Below are positions 1 to 10,469 of a stretch of 24,099 nt of DNA, piece by piece (position 1 is the first letter of the stretch; each line of letters starts with the position of its first letter). The translations under genes were made by a program, and so were the position numbers. The notes below the pieces were generated by a model. The model ran no database searches. It saw only the letters and a program-made list of their open reading frames with translations, and was not told where the DNA came from. This DNA is from Nymphaea colorata (lineage: Eukaryota > Streptophyta > Magnoliopsida > Nymphaeales > Nymphaeaceae). The stretch is taken from the NCBI RefSeq assembly GCF_008831285.2, contig NW_022204995.1, forward strand, positions 1 to 24,099. Direction: 5' to 3'.

Positions 1-729
1 AAGATACAGCCACAGGTACCACGAAACCTGGCCACAGCACAGGTGCCGAATCTCTTTTTTTCATGCTCTTTCCCCCAATAGAAAAGAATGCGAGGAGAGG
101 ATAGACTTATTATGAAGCTTTTACTCTTTTTAGTTATTCTGTAGCTTCTACATCACCACTCTTATTAATGAGAATATTCTTTGTTGTCCAGGCAACCTCG
201 CTAGCAACCCCTTCTTATTTTATTTTAAAATACTAAAGAGTTACAAGAGGGAGAGGGAATGCAGGGACAGAGAGTGTGCAAGAGCGCGAGAGCGAGAGTT
301 TCAAAATGGCCAGTGACAATCTGCCGTCCTCTCTCTCAATAACAAACAAACAGTACATGATACACAGGAGTGTAGAACTTGTCTTTAATACCAATTGTTG
401 GAGTTTTGAAGTAATACTAGCCTTCAGATGCACATGCTCAAGCATAAAAATGAATATATAAGACTTATACTGGCTCCTACCATAGTGCACAAAGAGAAGA
501 ATGAAGACGAATGACCTCCTCAGCCAACGACCATGGTCGATGAGCACGAACTCAGAATACCAAAGGTGAGTATGGATAGATCCTCATAAATTTTCCACCT
601 CTATTAAACCACTCTTACATCATGTGGTATTGAGCAGAGAGTTTGCAGCACTGGAATCGGACGATCAAGGCGGAGCTGAAACAATAAGAGAATGCCATGG
701 AAGCACTGATAATAAGTGAAATAGATCAA
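1..729. other. Intergenic, no gene seen
   Basis: I see no recognisable gene, splice-flanked exon or transposon domain here. There is a short purine-rich stretch around 236-300. The open frames present are short and have compositions typical of chance reading of AT-rich DNA. Confidence 0.5.
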
Positions 730-805
730 CCGTGGTTCGGACACGGAGTTCGTTTTGATTCCGTGGTTGGGACACGGAATGCTTCACTCCCACGGTTCGG
801 ACACG
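730..805. repeat. Three spaced copies of a CCGTGG...CACGGA hairpin motif
   Basis: An 18-base motif, CCGTGGTTCGGACACGGA, occurs at 730-747. It recurs with one change at 761-778, and a shorter version lies at 791-805. Each full copy is a small inverted repeat (CCGTG pairing with CACGG). Just downstream, 812-822 reads ATTGGTCCAAT, an inverted CCAAT-box pair. The copies could be protein-binding sites or a remnant of an element terminus; their function is unknown. Confidence 0.6.
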
Positions 806-1245
806 TTACAGATTGGTCCAATGATGTATATATCAAGTCTGCTGGTTTGTTCAATCATATTTGCAGGCGATTTTGCTGCTATAACAACATATTCTTGTAT
901 TAAAGTACAAGGTTTATCACATTTTTTTTCAATAAAAATAAGCTAACTTTTCAATAGGTAGTATCTGAAAAATCACCAAAGGCCATTCGAAGCAAGGCTT
1001 TGTCGTCCAAAATTCAAGCTTTCCTTACGGTACTGAAAAGCGAGAACACAGTAAAATACTGTCTGATCAAATTATTGTTTTGACACGGCACAAAGCGTCG
1101 GCTTCAAAAACACCCAATCTCGATGTGACAATCAAACAGGTGGGGATAACAACATAGACTTATTCTAGAAATCAACCACAGGTAATGTAACAAAATCAAG
1201 ATGTAAAATGCAATAATGGCACACACATTATGTCTAGATAGAATT

Positions 1246-1363
1246 GGGAACCCGGCTTGGCCAGGATCGACAATTTTTAATTAATTTTAAATAAATAAAT
1301 GCATATATATAATATTTTTCTTATATATTTTTTATTAAAATTTAACCGGACCGGGCCAAGCCC
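1246..1363. mobile_element. MITE-like inverted repeat with AT-rich centre
   Basis: The left end reads CCCGGCTTGGCC (from 1251) and the right end reads CCGGGCCAAGCCC (to 1363). These are imperfect inverted copies of each other over about 25 bases. They enclose about 80 bases of nearly pure A/T, including TATATATAATATT. The size and shape fit a small non-autonomous inverted-repeat element or a foldback. I could not define a convincing target-site duplication, so the superfamily is not assigned. Confidence 0.45.
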
Positions 1364-2560
1364 TCTTTTGTCATTTTCATGCTACAATTTAGTACAGCAA
1401 TGATTGAAACTAAGAAGACCAAAATTAATGATTATGGGTGTGTCTAGGAGGAACACACCTGTCTTAACTATAAAAAAAATTACAAATAGATAAAATATAT
1501 ATATACATCTGAGATCAAAATTACTTCATTCTAAATAGTGCAATTCTTGTTTTATATTATCATTTCCAATTACTTTTAATATTCATTCCTTTTCAATTCT
1601 CATGGAGATTGACCATTCGGTACCATTTTTTGGCAAACTATTTTGACTGGCCCTTAACTTGACCGGCCAACAAAATAGTTTTTGGATTAACACTTGTGAA
1701 CAGTGTTTAAAATGTGATGGTCTGAAATTAAGTGGATTCACTCCAAGAAAAGCTCATGATTTGGGTTAGTAATATTACTGATAAGCTGATAAATATGGAC
1801 CAAGAACCAAAGAGGCCCTTTTGTTTAACAAGAAAGTGTTAAGAGCGAAGGTTGGGATGCAAATCAACCACCACTAAAATACCAAGCTGATCAAAGGCCG
1901 AGAAGTCATCTTGTCGATGGTGAACTTGGTCGTTCGAACTCAACGCATGGTCGATCAGTAGAGCAAGTACGACTCCGGCCGATGGGAGGAGCAGCTGGCC
2001 ATGGTGCCCATCAGATGGGGCAGGGAGGAGGGATCCGAGAAGAAGAGTGGCTAGGAAAGGCCAGGGGAGTAAGTGGGAACTGATTTTGTGAATGTGAAAT
2101 GACCAGAGTCCCTCATATGTGAAAAGGAAAACCCCCATAAGATGCCTTGAACAATGGTTTTTTCTTTGGTCTGGCAAAGGGTGTATCTATTTGGTTGTTG
2201 GGACGTCATATCAGGACGTAGATGTGGTAAAAATTGTGATCTTGATTTCATAATCGAAATAAGAAAGTAACAATCTAATTAGAATTCAAAATGGTTTCGC
2301 ATGCTCAACAAGTGCAGGGAGGGATCAACCATTTCAAGAAAGAACTTAACCTTTCAACTACAAAGAGGACTGGGCTATTGTGATATTAGATGGTCCTGAC
2401 CGATGTGAGTCATGGTAGGATCAAAAGTCATTATGTGCATAACAGTTGAAAAAACATTATAGTTATATTTTGCCAAAACAGAAAACACCCACTTGCAATG
2501 CCATCATAAAATGGTATTGCTCACACATTCGTTGAAAATGATGACAACAAAAACAAAGTG
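1364..2560. other. Intergenic, one small hairpin, no gene seen
   Basis: No gene is recognised. A minus-strand frame at 1839-2177 has no family signature. The part around 1910-2060 is visibly more GC-rich than its surroundings and may be old transposon-derived sequence, but no domain was recognised. Confidence 0.4.
1634..1684. repeat. Imperfect hairpin
   Basis: CAAACTATTTTGACTGGCC (1634-1652) pairs imperfectly with GGCCAACAAAATAGTTTTTG (1664-1683). The stem is about 19 bp around an 11-base loop. It could be a short foldback element or a chance structure; nothing around it indicates a transcript. Confidence 0.5.
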
Positions 2561-3201
2561 TCTGCATCATAAGCTAATAGATAATAAATCAGTTGCCACA
2601 TGAGAACCTTGAGTTTGTTTAAACACTGGTGACCAAGTATTTGCATTTAACATACCATAACCATAAAGGACAGTTTACCCAAGACTGCAACACAATATTC
2701 AATTATTTGCCACAGTTGTACGATTGAAAAACGTTTTATAGTAAAGTAATAACTCAAATATCAAAACTGAAATCAGGAACCGGTATTTCAGCAAATACAT
2801 TTAAGTAGCTTACCTATCCACTGAAAAATCCTAATTCTTCAAGTCTCAACAAGAATTAATTCTATTTCATAACAAATAAATCTCCGAAACACCCTTTTTT
2901 ACCCCAAGGAAAACCAAAAAGAGGGTTAGCAATTAGACAAATTTTATAAAGTTCATAAAATGCCAAGGAAAACCCACAGATGCCATACAAATTCTTGAAA
3001 AAACTTCAATTATGAAAAGAACTAATGAAAAATAAACATAGAGAAGGTTTACATTGAGTAAGACGGAGAGCAAGATTGCTCTTCTTGACTCCTTAAGTAT
3101 TTCCCGGGTTTCTGCCTTCATCTATCTAAAAATGTTGCTTTCTTGCCATTTTGGAATTATCACATTTTTGCCCACTAAGTTATTTGTAAAGTGAGATAAG
3201 G
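2561..3201. repeat. Segmental direct duplication, copy A
   Basis: This segment is colinear with 5044-5693 in the same orientation. Shared landmarks in order include TCTGCATCATAAGCTA, ATACCATAACCATAAA, the run ending in CACTGAAAA, and AGCAAGATTGCTCTTCTTG. By eye the two copies are strongly similar but clearly diverged, with small indels. Read on the minus strand, two stretches look exon-like: a peptide near LEELGFFSG, ending close to a GTAAGC donor-like site at about 2808-2815, and ESRRAILLSV near 3064-3093. No gene family was recognised, so this is annotated as a duplication rather than a gene. Confidence 0.8.
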
Positions 3202-4741
3202 CACTAAATAATCACCAAGGTGAGCTGGGAGAAATTTCAGGGAGAGAGAGAGCAGAAAGTTGCAAATATTCACTGCCAGCCCTAAGAAGATTGTCAAACA
3301 AAATGGTCAGAGGAACAGATCACAAGACATGACGTTATCAAGGACAAACGGTCCTCTCCTAAACAAACATATTGAATTAGAGATTGAGTGATCAATCCAT
3401 GGAAGATGGAACAAACAATGCACAAAGCTATAACAAAAACGGACAACATCAATGAATTCAAGAGTGTGAATCCAAAGGAGAATTTGAAAATTCTAATGCA
3501 TCACACACTAAATGATCTTCCAGCAACTCTATCACCGAAACCAACAATCCAACCAGAAATCCCAGAGTTACACACCAAAACAGACGAAGTTGGAAAAAAA
3601 ATTTCATGTTCAAGAAATTAGAACGAGAAGGAACAAAACAATCATGAATACATCCAATCCATGGGCATACTGAATGGTCTTCCACAAATCCAGTCACCTG
3701 AAGCCCAACGGACCTAGAAATCCCAAACATTCTTCAACAGAGTTTCTCGAAAAAATATCAAGCAAGAAACAACTACTAGGCTTATCAACTCAATCAGTCG
3801 ATTGAGATTGAAGGACACCGAAAAAGAAGAGCAAGAAAGAACTAAATTCATACACACCAAATATGATCAGTACCTAAGTTTCAATCAATCTCAGGCTCTC
3901 AAATAATTTTAAAAACAAGACCGACAAAAAAAATTACTAATCGGCAAGGCTGCTTCTGTCAGCTGGCCTGGGTCCCGGGTACCCCATGGCGGCTCGGCCC
4001 ACCGCCCTGGTCTACGTGTCAGTGCTCTGATGCTCTCTCTCTCTCTTCCCGTCTTCTTGCTTTTTGCAGGAAATTTTGGGAGAACCTTAGCGGTTGGCGG
4101 GGTTATTATAGAAAATTTTCATGTCGTCCTTGATAACTTGCTGTAATTTTGAAAAGTGCCTTCACATTTTCAATTTCTTAATAGAAACCCTTCTTTTGCC
4201 CACCGACTGCTTAACAGGTATTTGCTTTATTTTACAAATTTTATAGTTATATTTTGTCAAAACTCTTCTATATCGCAAACATATGGCCATTTATTTAGTG
4301 ATTAAAATAAGCACCCGAAGTCCGGAATTTCCAATTTTACAAGACAAAGAAATCACCAACGTCCATTGCAATAGATCAACATTTATAAGAATAAAAAATA
4401 TATAGCCTTTTCAAGTTATAAATTAATTTATACAACTAAACACTCAACATTTTCTTAAAACATCTCAAACACATCTATGTGGCTGCTTTTAGAAAAAAAG
4501 CCAAATGAATGAAAACCATGAGCAGGCTGCTCTTCCACTAATTCTCACAAGTCATTCTTATTGGTATACCAGCCTTTTTCTCCCTTTGTTTAATTTTGAT
4601 ATATAAGGAGGAGGATGAGATGAAAGATTAATACAATCAAATTTTCATATTAAAAGAACTCGAGATTCATTCTCTTTTTCCCTCTCTGCTTTTTCCATAC
4701 ATATATATATATAGAGAGATAGAGATAGAGAGAGAGTGAGT
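3202..4741. other. Intergenic, simple repeats only
   Basis: No gene is recognised. A GC-rich patch lies at about 3958-4020, followed by a (CT)n tract near 4033-4048. A mixed TA/GA tract lies at about 4702-4735. The plus-strand frame at 3388-3621 is lysine- and threonine-rich with no recognised motif and is probably a chance frame. Confidence 0.4.
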
Positions 4742-4836
4742 GAAATTGGTACGCACTTGACCATTTGATTTTTACAGGATAAAAGTTTGAGAGAAATTCA
4801 AAGAGAGAAAAGGTTATGTTTTAGTCTTTGGCCGTT
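4742..4836 (+). repeat. Direct repeat, unit 1
   Basis: This unit begins GAAATTGGTACGCACTTGAC and ends TTTTAGTCTTTGGCCGTT. It is repeated in the same orientation at 4903-5000. The two units are separated by about 66 bases of A-rich DNA. Confidence 0.85.
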
Positions 4837-4902
4837 AAAAAAAATGGAAATATAGCCTGATATCTTGGAAAAAAATGAAAAAAAGACTGATTTAGAAAGA
4901 GA

Positions 4903-5000
4903 GAAATTGGTAGGCACGTGACCATTTGATTTTTCCAAGAGAAATGTGAGAGAGAAAGTCAAAGAGAAAAGAAGAAGTGGTATTTTAGTCTTTGGCCGTT
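4903..5000 (+). repeat. Direct repeat, unit 2
   Basis: This is the second copy of the 4742-4836 unit, beginning GAAATTGGTAGGCACGTGAC. One difference creates a CACGTG palindrome (G-box core, about 4914-4919) where unit 1 has CGCACTTG. The unit lies immediately upstream of duplication copy B. Confidence 0.85.
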
Positions 5001-5043
5001 GAAAGCACAATTGCTTAAACAGTAAACAACCACTTGTAAAGAG

Positions 5044-5693
5044 TCTGCATCATAAGCTACTTGCTAATAAATCAGTTTCACATGCGAATATTATCGGTGG
5101 TTAAACACTGATGACTAAGTATTTTACATTTAATATACCATAACCATAAATACAATCTTCCCAAGGTTGCAGCTCAATATTCAAGTGTTTGGCACAGCTG
5201 TACAGTGGACAAACTTTTTATACAAAAAGAAATAGCTCAAATATCAAAACTGAAATCGTCTTTCAGGAAACTACACTTGACAAACAGATTTAGTAGCTTA
5301 CCTTTCCACTGAAAACTCTTAATTCTTCAAGTCACAACAGGAATTAATTCCATTTCCTAACAAACAAATGGAACTCTCCAGGACATGCCTTTTTACCCTA
5401 GGAAAACCCAACAAGAGGGTATGAAATGAGACCAATTTTCCTGCGTTCATAAATATGCCAAGGAAAATCCATAGATGCCACACGAATTCTTGAAGAAACT
5501 TCATCAATTAAGACATGGACTAAAGAAAATAAAAATAGACGTGTTACCCAAGAGGGAGACAGAGAGCAAGATTGCTCTTCTTGACTCTAGTTCGCAGGAT
5601 ACTGCGTTCTGATCTTTGAAAATGCTGCATTCTGCCGCTCTAACATTGTCAAGTACTTTGGCATAAAGTTAATTGTGTAAAAGAGAAAGAAGG
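5044..5693. repeat. Segmental direct duplication, copy B
   Basis: This is the partner of 2561-3201, about 2.48 kb downstream in the same orientation. Similarity can be followed to about 5693, just before the copia LTR begins. Comparison with copy A therefore helps place the edge of the LTR. As in copy A, the minus strand shows a donor-like GTAAGC after a conserved FSGK reading (near 5300) and an ESRRAILLSV reading near 5560-5590. Confidence 0.8.
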
Positions 5694-5700
5694 ATGAAGA

Positions 5701-6172
5701 TGATGAACAAAAGAAATTAATGTAGTTCGGAAGAAAATTCCAACTCCACAACTCAGTCATCAATTTCATGATGATCTGGTTCCCTTAGCACAGTATTTAT
5801 ACATTGCTATGCCTGATTCGAATTTGAATCAGTTTCCATGGGCGTACAGTCTGTTTGCTTGAATTTCTTTTTGGTTTTGAATAGGAGAAACTGACATTCT
5901 CCCAAAATCTTTCATCATCGTGAAGAGGCATTTTTGTTGCTTGTCCGATTGGCTTTGCTTCCATATTTATTGCTCTTAATTTGCTGGAATACTGATTTAT
6001 TGCTGGAGCCTTATCAAGATGTGTTTTAATTCCTTGACTCTCGTGGCTTATTTTATTTTCTGACATATTAGTTACGCCAGATTTCCTGCAGTTATGATCC
6101 ATGCCTGATCTCCTGGAGTTATGAACTGTTGAAGATGCACCTGATTTTCTGGAGTGAGTTGGTGTGTTATCA
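5701..6172 (-). mobile_element. Ty1/copia 3' LTR (about 472 bp)
   Basis: On the minus strand the sequence after the polypurine tract starts TGATAACACACC. It runs to a TTCATCA at 5701, giving the TG...CA ends expected of an LTR. A TATAAATA box lies at 5794-5801, with a plausible short R/U5 downstream. The right boundary (6172) is well supported by the adjoining polypurine tract. The left boundary is inferred from TG/CA and from where homology to duplication copy A stops, and could be off by several bases. No second LTR was found in the window, so a target-site duplication cannot be confirmed. Confidence 0.65.
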
Positions 6173-6181
6173 TCCCCCCTT
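6173..6181 (-). promoter_or_regulatory. Retrotransposon polypurine tract
   Basis: On the minus strand AAGGGGGGA directly precedes the TGATAACAC LTR start. In LTR retrotransposons this tract primes plus-strand DNA synthesis. Confidence 0.8.
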
Positions 6182-7193
6182 AACCGAAGGATTAAGCCAA
6201 CATGCTGAATCATTGCTGAGACAATGGTTTGGTAAAAAGATTTGCAAGCTGACCTTCGGTTGTGACGAATTGAGTATTCATATTTCCCAGTGCAACTTGT
6301 TCACAAACAAAATGATAATCGAGTTCCAAAATGTTTCATATGTGAATGAAAGACTGTTTTGGTAGTGGTATGTAGTGCCAAAATGTTGTCACTCAATAGA
6401 ATTGGAGCTTTGGAGAGGTAGACGCCGAGATCTTGTAAAATAAAGGTAAGCCATTTAATTTCAGCAGCAGCTCTGGCGAGAACCAGTATTCAGCTTCACA
6501 GGACGAGCATGCAACAGTCAGTTGTTTCTTAGAGCTCCAGGATATACAATTGGGACCAAGAAATGTGCAGTATCTTGAAGTCCATCGGCGTGTATCTGGA
6601 CAGCCTGCCCAGTCTGCATCAGAGTACGCTCAGAGAGTCAAATCTTGGGATTTATAGAACTGGATACCATATTCAAACGTGGCTCAAACATATCGTATAA
6701 TGCGTTTCAAGATTTGAAAATGCTTCATCGTTGGGGCATGCATGAATTGGCATGCAAAATTTACTGCATAGGAGAGATCTGGCTGTGTAAGGGTCAAGTA
6801 TTGAAGTGCACCTGCAAGACTTTGATATGCGGCAGCATTGGAATAAGGAGGATCAATTTCCTCAGGAGATTTGGAACCAATAGTAATAGGTGCGCTCACT
6901 ATTTTACATTGTTGCATTTGTGCTCTAGAAATAATGTCTTGAGCATATCTAGACTGATGCATAAACAAGCCATTGGAAGTCCTTGCAACTTGAATTCCCA
7001 AGAAGTAATTCAGATCACCTAGATCATTCATAGCAAATTGTTGTCTGACTGTGATGAGCAATGACATTATAAATGAATGTGAATTTCTGGTAAGAATGAT
7101 ATCATCAACATACAGTAATAGAATAATGATAGATTTTAGCCCATGATGCACTCCAGTGATCCGGTAGAATTTGGTGGCTGCAAATGCTGAAAT
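6182..7193 (-). pseudogene. Ty1/copia pol remnant: end of RT plus RNase H
   Basis: This is the 3' part of a copia polyprotein. The longest clean frame (7193 to about 6684) holds the RT catalytic box LLLYVDDIIL, then MNDLGDLNYFLGIQVAR and the LAGALQYLTLTQPDLSYAVN block typical of copia RT. After a stop near 6680, RNase H follows with [14 protein letters not shown] (about 6570-6615) and ISWSSKKQ...SCEAEY. The end of the polyprotein (QLANLFTKPLS) is recognisable near 6205-6245. There are several stops and at least one frameshift after SCEAEY, so the copy is dead. The 5' LTR, gag, protease, integrase and the first part of RT are absent. Upstream of 7193 the sequence switches to an unrelated GC-richer block. 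Confidence 0.95.
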
Positions 7194-7196
7194 CTA

Positions 7197-8250
7197 AATT
7201 GTGTCTTCCCCTTACTTGACCCGAATTGATGTGGTTTGTTAAGCTTTGGGCTAGTCGTCCACTCTGGCCAGCTCAGCAGTCTTGGCCCATCTGTTCGCCT
7301 CACACTGGTTGCCCCTTACTTTGGTATGAGGTGGTTCTCTCAAAACTCAAGGCGTTCATGATGGGGCCATTGGTTCCCAAGTCGTACATGGTCACCCTTT
7401 CACCACCCTCCTCAAGGATCCTATTATTCTTTCAACGAGGTCGGTGGAATCCTTGCTGAGTCGCTTTATTCGAGGGCTGTCAAGTGTCAAGTTCAACGCC
7501 TGGTCCCCATCCAATAAAAATAAATAGGCTTGCATGGAGCTATCGACCCTGCACCCTGTTTTCCCAATGTCTGTAGGCAGCACAGAAGGGCCCTCCAGTG
7601 TTGACCCCCATTCGAGGCCCCAGCTGACTCAAGATGGCTTGAGCAGACCTGCCTTCGACATACTAAACTGCTCCATCAGCGCCGACATATCCTTTTACAT
7701 TCACCGCAGTTGCTGGGGTCTTCTTGGCAGGCGTTGTCCTCACTGCCTGGCACAAAATGGAGATAGAGAGTTGCCTGTAACAGGGCTGGTTGTGCGATGA
7801 AAGAGGTAACAATCACACCTCTGCCCTTCTCTTTTGGCAGCTCCGGAACAGCCACTGGTTCGGCTTCTTCTAGCAGGTCGTCGGCTGCTTACACTCATGT
7901 AGATGCCCCTATTTGGCTCCGCACGTGAAGCACTGGCCGTGCTTGAAACATATTGCCTTTCCTTAGGAGACAAGTGTTGTAATGACCGGTTGAGGCATTC
8001 CTTGGTTCCACTGTCGATGGAATGCCCTCCTCGATTGGCATGCAGTCGCTGGCCCTGTCTAGCGTGGGCAACATCAACTGCATTTTTTGCTTGAAGAGAC
8101 CAACCTAGGTTCTCTTTTCCCATTCCAGCTCGAAAGTCAGGGCAGTGTCCTGCCAGGCGTGAGTCTAGTTCGCCTCCTTTGTCCTGGCACCTTCATGCTT
8201 TGAGCATGTGTCAGTTCTCCCCAGTGGCACATGTAGAACTCGGAATACAA
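7197..8250. mobile_element. GC-richer block, decayed Ty3/gypsy-like gag region
   Basis: Base composition changes near 7200 and returns to AT-rich near 8250. The block directly adjoins the truncated end of the copia RT. On the minus strand, a gag-like stretch includes LSPKERQ (about 7960) followed, in a shifted frame, by a zinc-knuckle pattern at 7891-7932. I recognise no protease, RT or integrase in the rest. The block is therefore interpreted as a short, frameshifted remnant of a second retrotransposon. The boundaries are approximate. Confidence 0.45.
7891..7932 (-). pseudogene. Gag zinc knuckle with in-frame stop
   Basis: The minus strand reads CFTCGAK, then TAG, then GHLHEC. The spacing C-x2-C-x7-H-x-C matches the nucleic-acid-binding finger of plant Ty3/gypsy gag proteins, which commonly have a tryptophan or aromatic residue at the stop position. 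The preceding residues FKHGQ fit the same family. The finger itself is convincing, but the family call rests on this short motif alone. Confidence 0.5.
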
Positions 8251-8371
8251 AGCTGCTGCTCTGATGCATCTGATTCCCGAAATTTGATAACAGAGATGAT
8301 AGCTGAAAAATGACTTTCTAGGGGTGACTAGATAAACAAGAAGAAACATAAATATACAGCTGATAGCATAC

Positions 8372-10347
8372 TTATCAAGCTTTGCATCTTTCGGCACAAG
8401 ACCTAGATCTGCTTGCACTACACTTTCCTTTCCATAGCACAGTCTTCAGAACATGATTTGTCTAATGATAAAAAGAGAAAAAGGAATAGCTACAATAAAC
8501 GTATATCAAATGCTCTTGAGATATTTAAAGAACAAAAGTCAGACTCGTTCAGAGGAAACGTCAATGAGCTCACCTGCTTTAAGGTCCTGGCACCTTAAGA
8601 AAGGCTTCGAAAAGATTTTGAAGCAAGACACAAGAAAAGAGTTCAATAAAATAGCATAAAAGAAGACAGAAGAATTAAGAAACAGTCAACGAGGAACAAA
8701 CATTGTTGTCAATAAAAGAAGGATGCAAAGATTCAAATGATTAGCCGAAACAAAAACAGGAATCATTTGGGAATCAGAGAAAGTTAAAACTTGTATTGTT
8801 TATGATAAAAAGGTAAAAGAGAAAAATAAAAAATTCAGAATATTGAAAATAATTAAAAATAAAAAGGACATGTGATCTATATTGATTCAAAGAGGGTTGA
8901 TTTGGATCCATGGATTTCAGTACCATGAAATAAAGTATAATTCCAGCCAGGGTCATTCTTGAACGGCTCAAAATCATGTCAAATTGCTGAATAAATGTTA
9001 TAACAGCAATAATAGTAGCAATGTTATTAATAAAAAAACCACTTAAATCAAAAAAGCCAACTTGTTCTTAGCTCACTAACAAATCACAGTATTATCATGT
9101 CAGAGAGGCATTGTGATCACCACTGATTAATTTAACATTACCAACAGCACCAATATATGGCTAGAATGCTGGATGCACATCATGTACTTAATAGGCAGCC
9201 AAGTTGAAGAAGTGAAAAACCAAGCAAGAACAAGACTGTCGTAAGTTAATGTGGGAAATACACAATAACATAATCGAGAATGCAGACAAGAAGGAAATGA
9301 ACTTCAAATTTACATGAATCGCTGAACATGTCCTGCTTGCAAGTTACACCCAGAATGATTTCATTTGAAAGCAGAGACTGGAGAGTAAACAAGTAATTAG
9401 TTTGGGAAAAAAAGAAATTAACATAAAACCAGAAGAAAAAATAGTTCTTTATGACCAACTTAAGCATAAAATGCTTATTCATGTGCATATATTTCTAATA
9501 GAAGCACTAAATTAGCATGTGCTAGAGGAATGCAAAATGAGAAACTAATTGACAAACATATTAACAATTAAAATCATCAACCTTTGAGCTGCATTGTGTG
9601 TCTCTTCATTATCTATGCATTTTAGCTCGTTTTCATCAAAGCCTGTGCCCAAGCAGGAAGTCTCAGGCGCTGTATACAAATCGGTCAAAGTTATCCATAT
9701 CAACATTCTGCAATTATCAAAAGAAGACAAAAATTAGTCATGGACCAGCACTATCAATCTTCCTTGTTTCCCAAAAACAGGTAACATCATAACAAGATGA
9801 TAAGGAATAAGTTATCTAAAGCATAATTATTTCCAGTTAGTTAAAACACCAAGCACTTATTCACATTTGCCTCTGTTCTTGGTTAGTATGGCATCGGGAG
9901 TGAGTAGAGAGACCCCTACAAATTTTCAGAAGTAGGAACCAAGAAATGAACTGGAAGTGACCCAAAAGAAGATCATGAAGCAAACGAGAGCCAAACTAGC
10001 AAGTTAAGAAACAAGCCAGCAAAAAATATAACTTATAAACAAAGATCAAGCATTCAAGTTTCAATGAACAAACTTTTTGCATAATGAAGTTTTAAGCTTG
10101 GGCAAAGATTTATAAAATAGGGTTTGATTACATTAGGAATCTAGATTTTACTGAAAAAAGAAGCTTGCATCAGTTGCCTGAATGGGAAGCACAGTTCTGG
10201 TCACAAAGGAAGCTGGCTTCTTTCTTTAAATAGTCTCTCAAGACACTTCAAAAGCACCTTACTTTTTGCTTACCATTGTGCTTCCAAGCCCCATTCGTAA
10301 TTCTGCTGCTCCTGTTTGGGACCAGTTGCCAAACTCAGGTGTTGTCA
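8372..10347 (-). pseudogene. Row of candidate exons of an unidentified gene
   Basis: Five minus-strand stretches have open frames bounded by AG/GT splice-like sites. 10274-10347 contains TPEFGNWSQTGAAELRMGLG before a GTAAGC donor. 9582-9707 contains GTGFDENELKCIDNEETHN before GTTGAT. 9314-9377 contains SNEIILGVTCKQDMFSDS before GTAAAT. About 8890-8986 has two competing frames, one containing NDPGWNYTLFHGTEIHGSK. 8372-8443 contains ESVVQADLGLVPKDAKLDK before GTATGC. I do not recognise the protein, and the phases of adjacent candidates do not all agree. They may be a decayed gene, pieces of several genes, or partly chance. The intervals between them look intronic or intergenic and hold no other signal. 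Confidence 0.3.
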
Positions 10348-10469
10348 CTGTGAGTACGCTGGCCTTGAGGGACACCAAGAATGCTCAGTTACCAATCTTA
10401 TCATGTTTAGCATTTATGTTTGTTCTGCATGAATACTTAGTATATGTCATACGTAATACATAAAACTCA

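Noticed and set aside
1839-2177. 112-codon minus-strand frame as a gene
   Set aside because: It shows no domain, no splice context and no recognisable motif; it may be old transposon DNA.
3958-4048. GC-rich patch with CCATGG as a gene start
   Set aside because: The frames on both strands close within a few codons, and it runs into a CT microsatellite.
5797-6213. 138-codon minus-strand frame
   Set aside because: It reads from the very end of the copia polyprotein into the LTR and is not an independent gene.
8588-8607. A 20-base microexon between CTTAAG and GTGAGC on the minus strand
   Set aside because: The splice sites are plausible, but the peptide is too short to support any call.
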